This document shows positions 24,600-36,126 of a stretch of 64,000 nucleotides of DNA, piece by piece. Within the stretch, counting starts at the first letter, position 1; each line of letters begins with the position of its first letter. A program made the position numbers and the translations under genes. The DNA comes from Hygrocybe punicea (taxonomy: Eukaryota; Basidiomycota; Agaricomycetes; Agaricales; Hygrophoraceae): contig OY744467.1 in the NCBI GenBank assembly GCA_963556145.1, positions 3,720,001 through 3,784,000 of the forward strand. The letters are read 5' to 3'. The notes under the pieces were generated by a model. The model was not told where the DNA came from. It saw only the letters and a list, made by a program, of their open reading frames with translations, and made no database searches.

Positions 24600-26029
24600 C
24601 GAGGGCAGGGAATCACCCTGCCCTCGTTATATCATTATTATTGTATTTTGTACCTATTATACATAGTGAGATGAGGGCAGGATTCCTGCCCTCGGAATAT
24701 GATGATTATTACCACTCACGTGTCACATGATTAATGCGACGCGACAGGTCACATGATTGATGAGACGCGACATGTCACAAGTGTGATGTAACGTTTGGAC
24801 GGCCCAACGTGACATCACACTTTGTGACATGTGATCAACAAACACGTTAAGTCACATGAACAAATAAGTACAAGACCATCAAACATGGTTATTTTCTTCT
24901 TACCTCACAACTACTACTACCACCTTTGGTGACACTACAGGATCCTTGGTTATTGTACCAGGCAATAACCAGAGATTCTGGAGTGTTATTGTCTTAACTG
25001 GTATGTGATTTCCTCCCTCATATTCATCACTTCACCAACTACTTTATTATTGTGATATGTTCGTTGTTATGTTTCACAGGAGACAGATGAGGATTTTTGC
25101 CATCAAAGAATATTGCGATATCCACTTAAATATTGAAATTATTTGTGTTGTTATCATAAGTCTGAAAAGGTTGTAAACAATAAGGTTATCTAAAAGTGGT
25201 ATTCACACTGAAGACAGTGCAGGCAAAATTTTAAACTATTTGGTCTCCAGACATTCAAGCATGTGGCTTTGTGCCCAAACATCTGGAGAGTAAATAATCT
25301 AAAATTTTGCTGCACTATCTTTGGTGTGAATACTAACCTTACTTTTTACAATATTTTTCAGACTTATAATAACAACAAAAATAATTTCAATATTTGAGTG
25401 GAGATCGCAATATTCTTTGATGGCAAAAAATCCTCATCTGTCTCCTGTGTTTGCATGCAGATGAGAGATTAATGTGTATTATCCCATTACTGACAGTGTC
25501 TTTTTTTGAACTGAGCTATTCAACTTGAATGAATATTGTGGTATCTTTGCGTGCCAACTGTTGGTGTCTGGCCCCCAGAAAGTACTGCTTGCCACTGTAC
25601 AGGCCTCCAAGAATGAAAGAGCAGGTGAACCCTCCTGATTCCCTTGCCAGGCAAGCTACTGGTAGTGGGCCTGGTGGCATCATTGAAATTTGACCAGGTA
25701 AACCTCATCATTATTTGTAAGCCTCCCATTAGTGACATTGAGACCAGGTAATGTTCTTAGTGTGGTTGATATGAGTGTTTATGTCAACATATTTTTGGTT
25801 ATGTGTTTGCAAAGATTTTGGTAGTGTTTTCTTTGTCAGTCAGTCTTGATCAAGAAGGAGAAGAGCCTCCTTTGAGATCAAGACTGAATGGCTTTGGGGT
25901 CTTGCTTTTGGTCCTTTCAGATGTGTTTGTGAATTCACAGTAGCAGTACTTGTTGTAATGTTAAGCTGTGACTGGCTTAGAATGAATGTATTGAATGTTA
26001 TCGGCCTCAACCAAACCTTAAGTCAGATT
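24600..26029. other. Non-coding part of right foldback arm
   Basis: Inverted partner of 18481-19579, including the same GATCAAGAC hairpin near 25850 and GAGGGCAGGG hairpins near 24600-24690. An extra internal inverted segment (about 25080-25210 versus 25310-25450, CATCTGTCTCCTG type ends) forms a secondary stem. No gene seen. Confidence 0.6.
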
Positions 26030-26870
26030 GTCAGCCAACCATATCATGGCTGGCCAATATATCTCAGGCCGGCCACTCCATGGCCCACAGCCAACAAAAG
26101 ACTTGATAGGATCAGCTAAATCATGTCCCATGACCAGCCAATGTATTCCTAGTGTAGGCTAACCCCATGGGCAGCTGATGTATCCATAACATTGGCCAAC
26201 CCATGTCACATGAGCAGTCAAAAGACTCAAAGGAGCAAGTGACCCATGTGTGATCGGCCAATATACTAACGAGGATTGGCCAACCTATGATGACTATATC
26301 CCATGGTGAGCCCAATATACCACAAACTGTTGTCAATTTGTGTTCCATGTACAACTGGAATATCCCTAACATTAGCCCATGTCCTTCCTAGGGCCAGCCT
26401 GCGTACCCACCCGCTTCAGCTAACTAAAGTTCTATAGCCAGCTAATATACCCAGAGATTTGGCCAACTCATGCACCATAGCCAGCCAATATACCAATACA
26501 GATCGGCCAATCCACCTCCCATGGCCAGCGAAAATACCTATTGCGGTCGGCCAATTCATTTGCCATGGCCAGCCAAAATACCCAGACTGGTTGGCCAATC
26601 CATGTTCCATGGCCAACCAAAATACCCAGACTGGTCGGCCAATCCACATTCCATGGCCACCCGAAATACCCAGGGCAGTCGGCCAATCCATGTTCCATGG
26701 CCAGCCGAAATACCCAGACCGGTTGGCCAATATATCCCCCTGCTTCGGCCAACTCATGTCCCTCAGAACATAGACCCCTCGGCCAAGCCATCTCCCCTGG
26801 AGAAAGATATTGGTCGGCCGAGATTGGCTGGCCCACTCAGAGTGGGAATTGTCCATCTCGGCTGAGCCAT
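26030..26870. repeat. 44-bp minisatellite array, right arm of foldback element (inverted)
   Basis: The same unit as 17085-18480 on the opposite strand. Well-conserved copies run from about 26460 to 26860; more degenerate ones extend back to about 26030. Open frames here are repeat artefacts. Confidence 0.88.
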
Positions 26871-26908
26871 GTCTTGTGGAAAAGATATGCTGTAAGGTGT
26901 GAGATCAT

Positions 26909-29780
26909 CAAATTCTATGTGCAAGTCATTACTGGTAGATACATTAGATCTCGAAGTTTTTTTGTGAGTTGCAGTTTGTGGCTCAGATTCCAAGACATCT
27001 AACTCATCATCACTGTTTATTTCATCATGAGGTTTTTGAATGTGTCTCTTGACTCTTTCTGCACCCTGCACCCATTCATATAAATTCATGTCTTCATAAT
27101 GAGTTGGTCTGTAAGTATAGTCATGCACAGCAGATAGTCCTATGAATTTTCCCTTTTGATTGTGCAGTACAACCTTTTCAGATTCAACTTGCATGTCATC
27201 ATTTTCGTCTGGATTCCAAGCTTTCTGGACTTCTCTCACATAGTTTCTCCAATAAACAGGAATAAATTTGTGACTGGTATAATGGTCAGGGTTGCCAAGC
27301 AGATACATTGCAGCCATTGGTTCACCAATCTCAAGTTTTGCAGTCAAAGCATTTATAATCTGGGTGATGAGTTTTCTAGCTTTGTCTTTTCTTTTCATGG
27401 ATCCTCCAAGCATTTCTGAGTTTCTGTCAAACACACTTCTAATGGTATCAAATATACTATATGTTTTCAATCCAGGTTTTGTAATATAGTCAGAGATATA
27501 TGCTACAATAGCTTTGATTGCAGTACCAGAAAGAAGACTTGTAACATCTGAATTGCAGCGCAGTAGAAATGTCACAAGTGGTGTCAATGTATTGATCCAT
27601 GCTTCACCCTTTTTCATATTCAATGCACCTGTTTTTGGGTCTACTTGTGTTGATTCAAACAAAGGTCTGGGAAATCTAGCTTTGCATTTACCATGTTTGT
27701 TCATGCAACTGGGTCTGTCTTTTCTCTGGACTTTCTCATTGTTAGAACTGTTTCTGCTGCAATTATGAACATTGGAGCGTAAAATCAACTGACCAACGGT
27801 GTTTGCAAATCTGTCCCACCATGAATTCACCTGTTTGCAATCATTGCAATTGTTGTCACAATTCACATCATGCCTAATTGTACACATAGGTGGGGGTGCT
27901 TCAGGCAGAGTCTGAGTGGGATCCTTATAGTCTTGTTCAGACTTCTGGTTGACTTTAGCTTTGACTTCATCCATTGTGCCAGTCATGAGTTCACCAATAT
28001 GCACACTTTCTAGATACTCTACCAAGGCTTGCTGAAAGTTTGAGGTGGGATCCATTATTTTGTCTCTGATTTCTTGGGGTGACAAACATCCTTTGAGCCA
28101 TAGTAGCATGTGCATGTGAAGTGTGAGACGTCCTTGTTGCTCCACTGTGCCATAGTATGCCTTGGTGTCATTATAAAAGCCAGAATGATTTGATCCAACA
28201 CCAAGAACATGTTTGATAAATAGTTCTACCATAAAGTGAAAGAATCTAGCACCAGCCACTGGATTTTCTGCAATAAGTCTGTAGCGCTCATCATACCCTC
28301 TAAGTTCAGGTGTAAAGGTTTCTTTGGTATCAGCAAAATACAAGGACAGTGGATGCATGCTATCAGCTGGTGAAAATGTGATAAACCATGAAGGTGCACC
28401 CACAAATGACATCAGAGACCACACTTCATTTCTCATGTATTTCTTGCTTGTGAGTGATCCTTTGACATGACTGCCTACATGATCAATATCTTTAATCAAT
28501 TGGAAACAAAGTTTCTCTTCATCTTTCTCTGGAATGACATGTTCACCATCTTCCATTTTTCTAGCAATCTTATTCAAAACTCCAAGATCCACATCCATCA
28601 ATCTTTGTGAAATATGTTCAAATTTTGCTTTTTCAGCTAATAAATAGCCAGCTGTGGTAGACTCTTTTATCTGCTCATGGTTGAATGCAATCAAAGGAAA
28701 GTGTGGATCTTTTTGAAACCGCTTGTCATAATACATCAATAAATGTCTCTTATGTTTAATTTCAGAAATCCTGCCTTGAATCAGAGAATTGCCAATTCCA
28801 CCAAGTCCATAGGGAAATAACCGTGGCATCATTTGAGGGAACAACTGAGAATTATTATAGATGGATTGTGGATCACTCTCATGTCCAATTGCCAAAATCT
28901 TGTTATTATCCATCAGATGTTTTAATGCAATAGCTTTGATGGCCTTGATACTTTTGGTTGAGTATTCTTCTCCAGTCAGACCATGAACTACAAATGGACA
29001 CATGCCAGTCTTAGTTCCTTCTTCCTCTTCCGTGTCATTCACAGCAGTAGCTTCTGGGTTTTTGTTAATGAATGATTGTCTGTACTCTACCACAACTGGT
29101 ATGTCATTCTCAGGATATTGCTTCAAATTTTCTTCTGAGATTTCCAAGTCAAAGTAGTCACAATGATTCAGTTTCAACCAATTCAATGCACTTGCAACTT
29201 TGTTTCTTCTAACAAGCAATGGTGTTCTCTCAAAATCAGACTTGGTAGGCTTACATGGTCCTGTATAGATGAATGCAAGTACTTCATCCAACTCATCAAC
29301 AGGTGGGGGTAAAATGTCATAAATCTTTGGAGTTGGATTGGCAAATGTAATGGCATTTGCTCTCATCTTATGCATTCCTGAAGTGACCCTAACAATACAT
29401 CTATTGTGTCTCACTCTAGCAATTAACAGTTGTTCTACATAAGACAAATTACTCAATTCATTAGGAATTTGTCCAAGCCATAAACCATTTGCCAGAGACA
29501 TAGCAGGGCATTTTCCCTTGACCAAAGACTTGTAACACTTCTTGCAAATGCCAGAAAGATCTTCATTTATTATGGGGCTCTCTGAAGATTCAATTGGATC
29601 ATTTATTAAGAAGCGCTCTGTTTGAGTTATACCAGATTGTTTCAAACAACTCAAATTCAAGTTTGTGTAGCTTTGCAATTGAGAGACTGGTGTCAATCTT
29701 CCACAGACAGCACAACCATATTCACTGAATTTGTTGGGAGAGGTGTCATCACAAAATCCTGAAATAATAGTGTGTTGCAA
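26909..29780 (-). CDS. Helitron Rep endonuclease region, copy 1 (Helitron_like_N, HUH + two Tyr)
   Basis: The open frame runs from 29780 (non-ATG, downstream of a nonsense TGA at 29786-29784) until the foldback insertion. In order it has a CxxC zinc-like motif (GCAVCGRL), a second cluster (CKKCYKSLVKGKCPAMS), a DUF6570-like region (LANGLWLGQIPNELS to NHCDYFDLEIS) and Helitron_like_N. The metal-binding HUH signature is LHMHMLLW (about residues 554-561), and the catalytic tyrosines are Y761 and Y765 in AYISDYITKPG. Rep nicks and joins single strands in rolling-circle transposition. The same segment in the plus copy appears near-identical, with one noticed amino-acid change (GTKTG versus GTETG). 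The TGA replaces the PPSAK serine codon of the plus copy and separates this from the N-terminal ORF. Confidence 0.9.
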
Positions 29781-29786
29781 TTTTGG

Positions 29787-30887
29787 TCAAGGTGGATCAG
29801 GAGGAAATTGAATATTATCTTTGTATGTCTGAACAGCAGCCTGATTTGTTTGTGTATGCTGCTCAGGGTGGTTCATGGTATGTCTTCTAACTGCATTTAA
29901 TGTATGTTGCAGATGCTTGTCGTGATGATCAACTTTGAACTTTGCAACAGCTGCACGGTTTTGTGATGCATGCATATCAGGATGTTCCTGGTGAAATTTC
30001 TGAACAGCAGCCAAATTTTGTTTGCTATGTTTCTCTGGATTTTTACTCTGAAATTTCTGTACAGCTGCTAGATGTTGTTTGGCATGCTTGTCAGGATTTT
30101 CACTCTGAAATCTCTGTACAGCTGCCAGATTTTGTTTTACATGCTTGTCAGGGTTTTCATCCTGAAATTTTTGTACAGCTGCCAGGTTTTGCTTTGCATA
30201 TTTGTTAGGATGTTCACTCTGAAATTTTTGTACAGCTGCCAGATTTTGTTTGTCGTGTTTCTCTGGATTGTCACTCTGAAATTTCTGTACAGCTGCTAGA
30301 TGTTGTTTGGCATGCTTATCAGGATTTTCACTCTGAAATTTTTGTACAGCTGCCACATTTTGTGGTGCATATTTGTCAGAATGTTGTGCTTTAAACTTAT
30401 TGACTGCTCTGTTGTGTGAGGTTTTCTTGTGAATTGCAATTGCTTCTTCATCGATAAATTCAAAGATTGATATAAATTCAGGACAGTTGGAGCACACATG
30501 ATTCTGTATTGCAGTTTGAATTGATGCCTGATTCATTTTTGAGCGGACAAGAATGCTATGATGAGCTGCAATTACTTTCAAATTGGCAATGGTCAACTTT
30601 GGAATTAACAATTCAAATGGGTGATTTACAATTACAAGTGATTTTTCAGATGCTGATTTCAATGAGAGTGCTTCGCTTTTTGGCATGTAAGAGCAGAATT
30701 TATATTTAGCTGCATCCATACTTGCATTGTTATTGGTTGAAGCAGGCATTAGTTCATGAAATGAGAATACATTTACTTTGCCTCCACCAATGCATTCAAT
30801 ATCAATGTTAGGATTGAAGGATATATTTTCAGACTTGAAAATGTAATATAATTTCGAAGTTTTATCACAAATATAGTGACCAGCCAT
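29787..30887 (-). CDS. Helitron polyprotein N-terminal region with 19-residue repeats, copy 1
   Basis: 366 codons. The first 180 residues carry an IGGG motif (ECIGGGKVNVFSFHE) and a segment shared by all Helitron lineages here (LTIANLKVIAAHHSI). There follow about nine repeats of 19 residues with consensus AVQKFQSENPDKHAKQNLA (57-bp units), which are charged and probably helical. The ORF ends PPDPP at the nonsense TGA that separates it from Rep. The plus copy has fewer and more diverged repeats, so this tract lies outside the homogenised region. The role of the repeats is unknown; DNA or protein binding is a guess. Confidence 0.75.
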   Translation of the reverse strand: MAGHYICDKTSKLYYIFKSENISFNPNIDIECIGGGKVNVFSFHELMPASTNNNASMDAAKYKFCSYMPKSEALSLKSASEKSLVIVNHPFELLIPKLTIANLKVIAAHHSILVRSKMNQASIQTAIQNHVCSNCPEFISIFEFIDEEAIAIHKKTSHNRAVNKFKAQHSDKYAPQNVAAVQKFQSENPDKHAKQHLAAVQKFQSDNPEKHDKQNLAAVQKFQSEHPNKYAKQNLAAVQKFQDENPDKHVKQNLAAVQRFQSENPDKHAKQHLAAVQKFQSKNPEKHSKQNLAAVQKFHQEHPDMHASQNRAAVAKFKVDHHDKHLQHTLNAVRRHTMNHPEQHTQTNQAAVQTYKDNIQFPPDPP

Positions 30888-30895
30888 TTGAAAAG

Positions 30896-31351
30896 CTAGT
30901 CATGTTTTCTGAATAAATTCTGTTGAAGTTTTGACTTAATGTACATGCACTTATTAGTAATGCTAGTTGTACAACGATACACAGAAAGCAAATCAAACAT
31001 GTTCAAGAAGATTCTGGCATATAGCTCAAATAGAAAAGACAGATGAGCTGATTGACAACTAGACAGAATAAATTCAGCACTGTTGTGGATACTTGTGATT
31101 ATTTCAGGGATTTGTGATGTGAAAGAAGAGGTGGACTGATGAACAGAGACTAAACTTGGTAAATAAGTGGGATTTTCATACTTTGGTAAATTGTCTTTGT
31201 AAAGATTCAGAGTAACTGGACATAGAATGACATTGTGTATGACAGAGACAGTTGGTGTGACAGGGACATTTTGTATGACATTTGCAGGAGGCACAAGGCC
31301 AATCCCAATGACAGTACATTGTGCCCAAGACATTGCAATGATAAAAATCAT
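30896..31351 (-). CDS. Helitron 5' ORF with signal-peptide-like start, copy 1
   Basis: 151 codons from MIFIIAMSWAQCTVIGIG, a hydrophobic start that scans as a signal peptide. The rest is Ser/Thr-rich with FLFELYARIFLNMFDLLSVY, and it ends FRKHD-stop. In the plus copy the same frame continues past FRKHD through about 30 residues with a membrane span (ILLFFLVLYHYLA) into the IGGG segment. A deletion of about 90 bp here therefore created the stop, and both ORFs once formed one protein. A hydrophobic secretory-type start also precedes the diverged lineage at 1-2383, so it is a conserved trait and not an accident. Confidence 0.6.
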   Translation of the reverse strand: MIFIIAMSWAQCTVIGIGLVPPANVIQNVPVTPTVSVIHNVILCPVTLNLYKDNLPKYENPTYLPSLVSVHQSTSSFTSQIPEIITSIHNSAEFILSSCQSAHLSFLFELYARIFLNMFDLLSVYRCTTSITNKCMYIKSKLQQNLFRKHD

Positions 31352-31371
31352 AAGACATTATGACAATGATG

Positions 31372-32711
31372 ACTTGTTTAGTGGGTCAGTGCTGTGCATG
31401 GCATGAACGAGTTCTTTTTTTCTCCTCCTCACTTTCATCATAGCAACCTCTCACCATAACAACATAAAAAGTAGAAGAAAAAAAACTGCATAGCATGTCT
31501 CAACTTCCTCTCCCACTGTCATGTCTTCTTTGCTTCATCATTATGTAATACTCTCAGCCAAAAAAGAGAGCAACACAATACATCAACTGTCAAATACAAC
31601 TGTCTTTAAACAGTATGATAACAATTGACTTACATTTGCTAAACTCTACTTCTCCATAACTTTGCTGCACAACAGATGATAACATGAAGACAGCTGTACT
31701 TGAGTGGACCAATGTTGCATATGGCATGAACAAAGTCTTGTTTCTATTATGGAATTTTTATTTCTATGATTATTACAAATATCAATAAGTGATTTTGCTT
31801 GAAATATATAATTAGTATATAATATATACAGCGATATCACATTGAATTATATGTTTTAAGTAAAAATATCATTATATCATCTGAGTTACACTAATTTCTA
31901 CTTATATGGCTGATATTTCCATATATAGTAATGGTGATCACATGTGACTATGACTCCTGTGATCACCTCGAAATTTAGGATATATGGTATAAAATTACCT
32001 TATATGGTTAGACTGGTCACATGTGACTATCACCATTGCGATCAGCAAAAAATTTGCTATACAATATCAGAAATTGCCTTATATGGTTAGAGTGGTCACA
32101 TGTGACTGTCACATGTGACCCGAAATGATAATATTAGACAGCAGTTCAATTTTCAGCTGAATCTGATAAGAATTAAGGCCAGGATAAATATTTTGAATAT
32201 AATTGCATTTGTGTAATGAATATGATGAGCAGTATGTGATTTAGCATATATTATGCCAAATTACCATATATGGTTAGACTGGTCACATGTGACTGTTACT
32301 ATTGCGATCAGCAAAAAATTGGTATATAATATCAAAAAGTACCTTATATAGTTAGACTGGTCACATGTGACTGTCACACCTTGCTTGAAATGTTGATATT
32401 AGTCAGCAGTTCAATTTTCAGCTAATTCTGATAAGAACTGAAGGCAGTATGAATATTTTGAATATAATTGGAAGGTAATTTGTCTTGTGTGAGACATCCC
32501 ATATTTGGATGCTTATGTAAGCCACTCCAAACATGGCCCAGATTTTATGTTACATTCCAGCATAAGAAGTAGAATCATATCTCTTGCCCAAAAAAAATTT
32601 CTCTATAGGCGATGCAAAAACATTAATGAATTAATGAATTAATTAATTACGAACCTTCACTGAACCAGGTCTGATAAAGAACGAGTCTTTTAATAAATTA
32701 AAAGAACTCGT
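31372..32711 (-). mobile_element. Non-autonomous Helitron (1.34 kb) inside the leader of copy 1
   Basis: The 5' end is the hairpin at 32711-32681 (starts ACGAGTTCTT on the minus strand). The 3' end at 31372 reads ...AAGAACTCGT, then a short hairpin, then ACTAAACAAGT. The host leader is rejoined by removing it (ATGTTAAAAATGT / CATAATGTCTTATG, compare 36990-37013). It shares 5' sequence with 35216-36000, including tandem TTAGACTGGTCACATGTGAC blocks at 31930-32380, and its 3' 360 bp matches 54947-55314. No coding sequence. Confidence 0.85.
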
Positions 32712-33150
32712 AACATTTTTAACATTTGTGTGAACAGGTTTATAATTTTTTTGAAAATAAATGCTGGATCATTATATGGATATGTCAAATATATCTGGAG
32801 AAGACGAATAAACAACATACCAATACAAAGTCCAGCACATGAAGTAGTAAAAATCGAAAAAATCCACAAAACTTTGCAGTTTAAGGCTATATATGAATAT
32901 AACATGTAAATATTTGATATAGATGGTAAAAGATTCATACCTGAGCCAGAAAAGATCCACTGTAAACCTGTAGGTTAAGAAATGAGCTTATACAATCTAA
33001 AAAGGTGAAAAAACAAGAAATTTATACATACTTTGAAAATTGAAAGGGAGATGGGCTGTAAAATGATAGATTATGTTAACAACAGGATATACCAATTGAA
33101 GACATTACCAATGGTCCAGGAAATAAAACAGAGCCACAGGAAATAAAAAG
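32712..33150 (-). other. Leader of Helitron copy 1
   Basis: Reverse complement of the plus-strand leader around 36270-36410 and 36749-37000. Non-coding. Homology ends abruptly at about 33150, which marks the truncated 5' side of copy 1. Confidence 0.6.
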
Positions 33151-33154
33151 CACT

Positions 33155-33944
33155 TCAGGCTACCCCCAAACCTGAACAACTAGTTACAACTCACCTCTAG
33201 TACTGAACCATCTACATGTTGGTAAAAGTACTGGGCAGCCCTGGGACAAAACCATCGTCCCTGGGACGATACATTGGGACGTCCCATTGTCCCTGGTCCG
33301 GTGTATGGGATGGCCCATGGGACAACATTTGGTGTTGTGGGGGTGTCTGGAGGCATTTGGGACATCCCGTCCCTAGCTATTCAATAGAAAACTCAGAGTG
33401 ATGACAGCATCTAATTATAAATTTCCCGGCCTTGTCATGGCCACTATGGGTACCATGGTTGCTATGGCATAGTATAAGATTGTACATACTTATTCTTTTG
33501 AGAGTCACAGAGCTGATTGTCCTTCAAGGTCAGTGGCAGGGTGTGAAGATACAGCAGTTGTTTCCACATATAAAGACAGAAGGAGTGGGACAGGAAAAGT
33601 GCTGGATATGTTGGGTAATGAGATGGGATTGAGGGGGAGGATTGAGGGTGTGCTTCTAGTAAACCAATCCCTAGTGCATGTGGCAAGCTGAAGCTTGTAG
33701 GGGAGTAAGTGAGCAGAGCATGCATGATATACAAGGAAAAGTAGGGTTACATATGCAGAGGAGGCTGAGCTGAAAATTAAACACGTGTATTATGAAGAGC
33801 ATTTGATCAGGATATCAGTGGTTATTACATTATTGGCTGTGCATACAATGGCTGACTGGGAAGCAGATGCAGAGGAGAGATCTGAAATTAGAGTGTGTCT
33901 TGAGGACAGTGGACTTGGGTAAGGAGACATCTTACAGAGGCTTT
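33155..33944. other. Intergenic repeat-poor stretch
   Basis: It starts with GGGACGWCCC-type palindromes (33240-33370) related to the array that follows. The rest shows small unsupported frames only. Confidence 0.4.
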
Positions 33945-34275
33945 ATTGGGACATCCCACAGGCTTGTCTGGGATGTCCCTGTCAGCTTGCAGCTGAGGTT
34001 TTCGGACATCCCTGTCATCTTGTGGGACATCCTGCCAAGTCTTTGGGACATCCCACAGCCTTGTCTGGGACATCCCTGCCAGCTTGTGGGACGTCCCACA
34101 GCCTTGTTTGGGACGTCCCTGTCAGCTTGTGGGACGTCCCTGCCAGCCTGTGGGACGTCCCACCGAGGCTTTGGGATGTCCCACAGCCTTGTCTGGGACG
34201 TCCCTGTCAGCTTTTGGGATGTCCCACAGTCAGTTTGTGGGATGTCCCACAACCTGGTGTGGACATCCCAATGTA
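33945..34275. repeat. Minisatellite with palindromic GGGACRTCCC core
   Basis: About 13-15 copies of GGGACRTCCC spaced roughly 20-34 bp apart, separated by CTTGTSTG/CCAGCYTGTG spacers. The core is a perfect palindrome when R=G (GGGACGTCCC). Overlapping frames on both strands are repeat artefacts. Confidence 0.85.
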
Positions 34276-34434
34276 CAGGCTTGTGGGACTGCCTGCTTGC
34301 TCAGCATCTGCTAAGTCATACAATAATAATCATTCCAATCCACATCTTACATAATTTTAAATAATTTACATTTAGCAACTACTTAAAATAGATATAGCAA
34401 ATCAAATAATTATTTTACCTAAATACATGGTATT

Positions 34435-35214
34435 CTACTTATCAGGGGAGAGGCAGGGAGGTGGAGGTGGAGGAGAGGACAGGAGAGGGAGGGCAAAGGC
34501 AGGGGGTGGGCAAGGGGAGAAGGGCAGGAGGTGGATGGGAGGTGGATGGGAGGTGGGGGGGGCAGGGGGCAGGAGATAGGCGGGGGAGAAGGGGCAGGTT
34601 AGGAAGGGACAGACTAGGAGACAGTCAGGGGGAGAATGGAAAGGAGGAGCGAGGAGGGGGAGGGGAAAGGAGGGAAAGGAGGGAAAGGAGGGAAAGGGTG
34701 GGCCGAACAAAATTACATACCAGTGTTCCCTGGTGTCCACACCCCTCCACGTCCTCGGCCTTGTCCCTGTCCTTGTCCCTGTCCCCGTTGTCGTCGTTGT
34801 CGTCGTTGTTGTCGTTGTTGTCGTTGTCGTTGTCCCTGTCCCCGTCGTCCTCGTGTTCGTCATTTGCGTCCCCGTCCCCGTCCTTGCCGTCGTCCCCGTC
34901 CCTGTTCTAGTCATCCTCGTCCCTGTCGCTGTCGTCCTCGTGTTCGTCGTTTTCGTCCCCGTCCCTGTTCTCATCGTCCTTGTCCTTGTCCCCGTCCCCG
35001 TCGCCCTCAACCTCGTCGTTTTCGTCCCTGTCCCCGTCCCTGTCCCTGTCCCCGCCATCCCTGCCATCCTCGCTGTCCTCGCTGTCCTCGCTGTCCCCGT
35101 CCTTGTCGTTGCCATTGCCATCGTTGCCGTTGTCGTGGTCCCAGTCCCCGTCGTTGTCGTTGTCGTCCTCGTCGTCCCTGTTGCCATCGTCCTCGTTGTC
35201 CTGATCTCCGTTGT
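34435..35214. repeat. G-rich purine tract followed by GAC/GTC trinucleotide array
   Basis: 34445-34700 is a purine-rich (GGAGG) tract; 34740-35210 is (GTCCCY/GTCGTT/GTCCTC)n. On the minus strand one frame would read Gly-Asp-Arg-Asp-Asn-Glu repeats, like the acidic exons of the foldback element, but no intron or start is conserved. Treated as low complexity. Confidence 0.75.
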
Positions 35215-35215
35215 T

Positions 35216-35246
35216 ACGAGTTCTTTTAATTTATTAAAAGACTCGT
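35216..35246 (+). repeat. 5' terminal hairpin of Helitron copy 2
   Basis: A 31-nt hairpin: ACGAGT pairs with ACTCGT and CTTTTAAT with ATTAAAAG around a TT loop, with one bulged T. The outer ACGAGTTCTT is the 5' member of the asymmetric inverted repeats. The same structure with a different inner stem is seen at 46979-47007, 55612-55640 and 61875-61903. Confidence 0.85.
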
Positions 35247-36126
35247 TCTTTATCAGACCTGGTTCAGTGAGGGTTCGTAATTAATTAATTAATTAATTAA
35301 TGTTCATGCATCGCCTATAGAGAAATTTTTTCTGTGCAAGAGATATGATTCTACTTCTCATACCAGAAAATCAGTTACAGTTGGGGCCATGTTTGGACAG
35401 GCTTACATAAGCATCCAAATATGGGTTGTGGCAAAAAAGACAAATTACCTTCCAATTATATTCAAAATATTCATACTGGTCTCCATTCTTATCAGAATCA
35501 GCTGAAAATCGAAGTGCTGACTAATATTATCATTTTGGGTCAGGTGTGACAGTGACATGTGACTAATCTAACCATATAAGGGAATTTTTGATATTATATA
35601 GCAAATTTTTTGCTGATTACAATGGTGATAGGCACATGTGACCAGTCTAACCATATAAGGCAATTTTTCAAAATATATGCTAAATTTTGTACTGATCATC
35701 ATAAACTTCATTGCATATAACAAATCTAATTATATATTACAATAACATATATTTCATCAGATGTTTGAGTTTATGTAGTGTTATTTGAGCTTTAGTAAAT
35801 AAATACAAATAGATGTAAACAAAGACAAATAAAATGCTTATTTGCTGATATCATCAGTCAACATTTGTGAGTAACATTGCAACTTGGTCTTAGAACAAAC
35901 AAATACAAATAAACAAACCCAATATGGTTAGATTACTTTGTATTTCAATTTTGGTTTTGGTCAAATTTCTTATGTAATCATGATTATGTAATCATTAGTC
36001 AGATCACCATTTGAACCCAGACTTTAAACCTTATTGTGCTTTTGCGTCTTGAACCTGAACCACCACCTTCCCCATTTGGTATATAAATGCCGCATTTTTT
36101 GACCTTTTTGGCTCGTTTAAGCTCAG
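35247..36126 (+). other. Helitron 5' non-coding region
   Basis: AT-rich, begins with an (AATT)n stretch and includes repeated CTAACCATATAAGG / CACATGTGAC blocks shared with the non-autonomous element at 31372-32711. No gene. Confidence 0.6.

Larger units (their letters stand above)
17052..26901. mobile_element. Giant foldback element (near-palindrome), 9.85 kb, 7-bp target duplication AGATCAT
   Basis: AGATCAT occurs at 17045-17051 and 26902-26908. The plus-strand Helitron near 41432 carries the uninterrupted site, so insertion into the Rep-helicase frame is direct. The left arm (17052-22855) and right arm (22960-26901) are inverted copies around a 104-bp centre. From outside in, each arm holds TIR-like ends (CAGCRTATCTTT), a 44-bp minisatellite, non-coding arm sequence, GC-rich exon-like blocks and an inner segment that is almost identical between arms (about two differences in 120 bp next to the centre). 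A gypsy-type LTR interrupts the left arm. No transposase was found. The outermost 10 bp differ between the ends (GAGTTTTTTC versus CACACCTTAC). Confidence 0.85.
11666..33150 (-). mobile_element. Autonomous-type Helitron (Helentron-like), inverted copy 1, decayed and interrupted
   Basis: It is collinear with the plus-strand element at 35216-54946, read in the opposite direction. Going 5' to 3' on the minus strand it has leader repeats (33150-32712), a signal-peptide ORF, a repeat-rich N terminus, Rep, helicase and a protease-like C terminus. It lacks its own 5' hairpin end (homology stops near 33150) and its 3' end (homology stops near 11666). Three later insertions split it: a non-autonomous Helitron (31372-32711), the foldback element (17052-26901) and a solo LTR (12363-14002). 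Removing them restores collinearity with the plus copy at each junction. Confidence 0.85.

Noticed and set aside
35216..35246. Hairpin considered as a transcription terminator
   Set aside because: It recurs at five element boundaries with altered stem sequence and is joined to host DNA each time, so it is a transposon terminus. The organism is also eukaryotic.
34435..35284. Long Thr/Gly, Val/Pro and Arg/Pro-rich frames in the GTC array
   Set aside because: All frames of the same repeat stay open; the products are composition artefacts.
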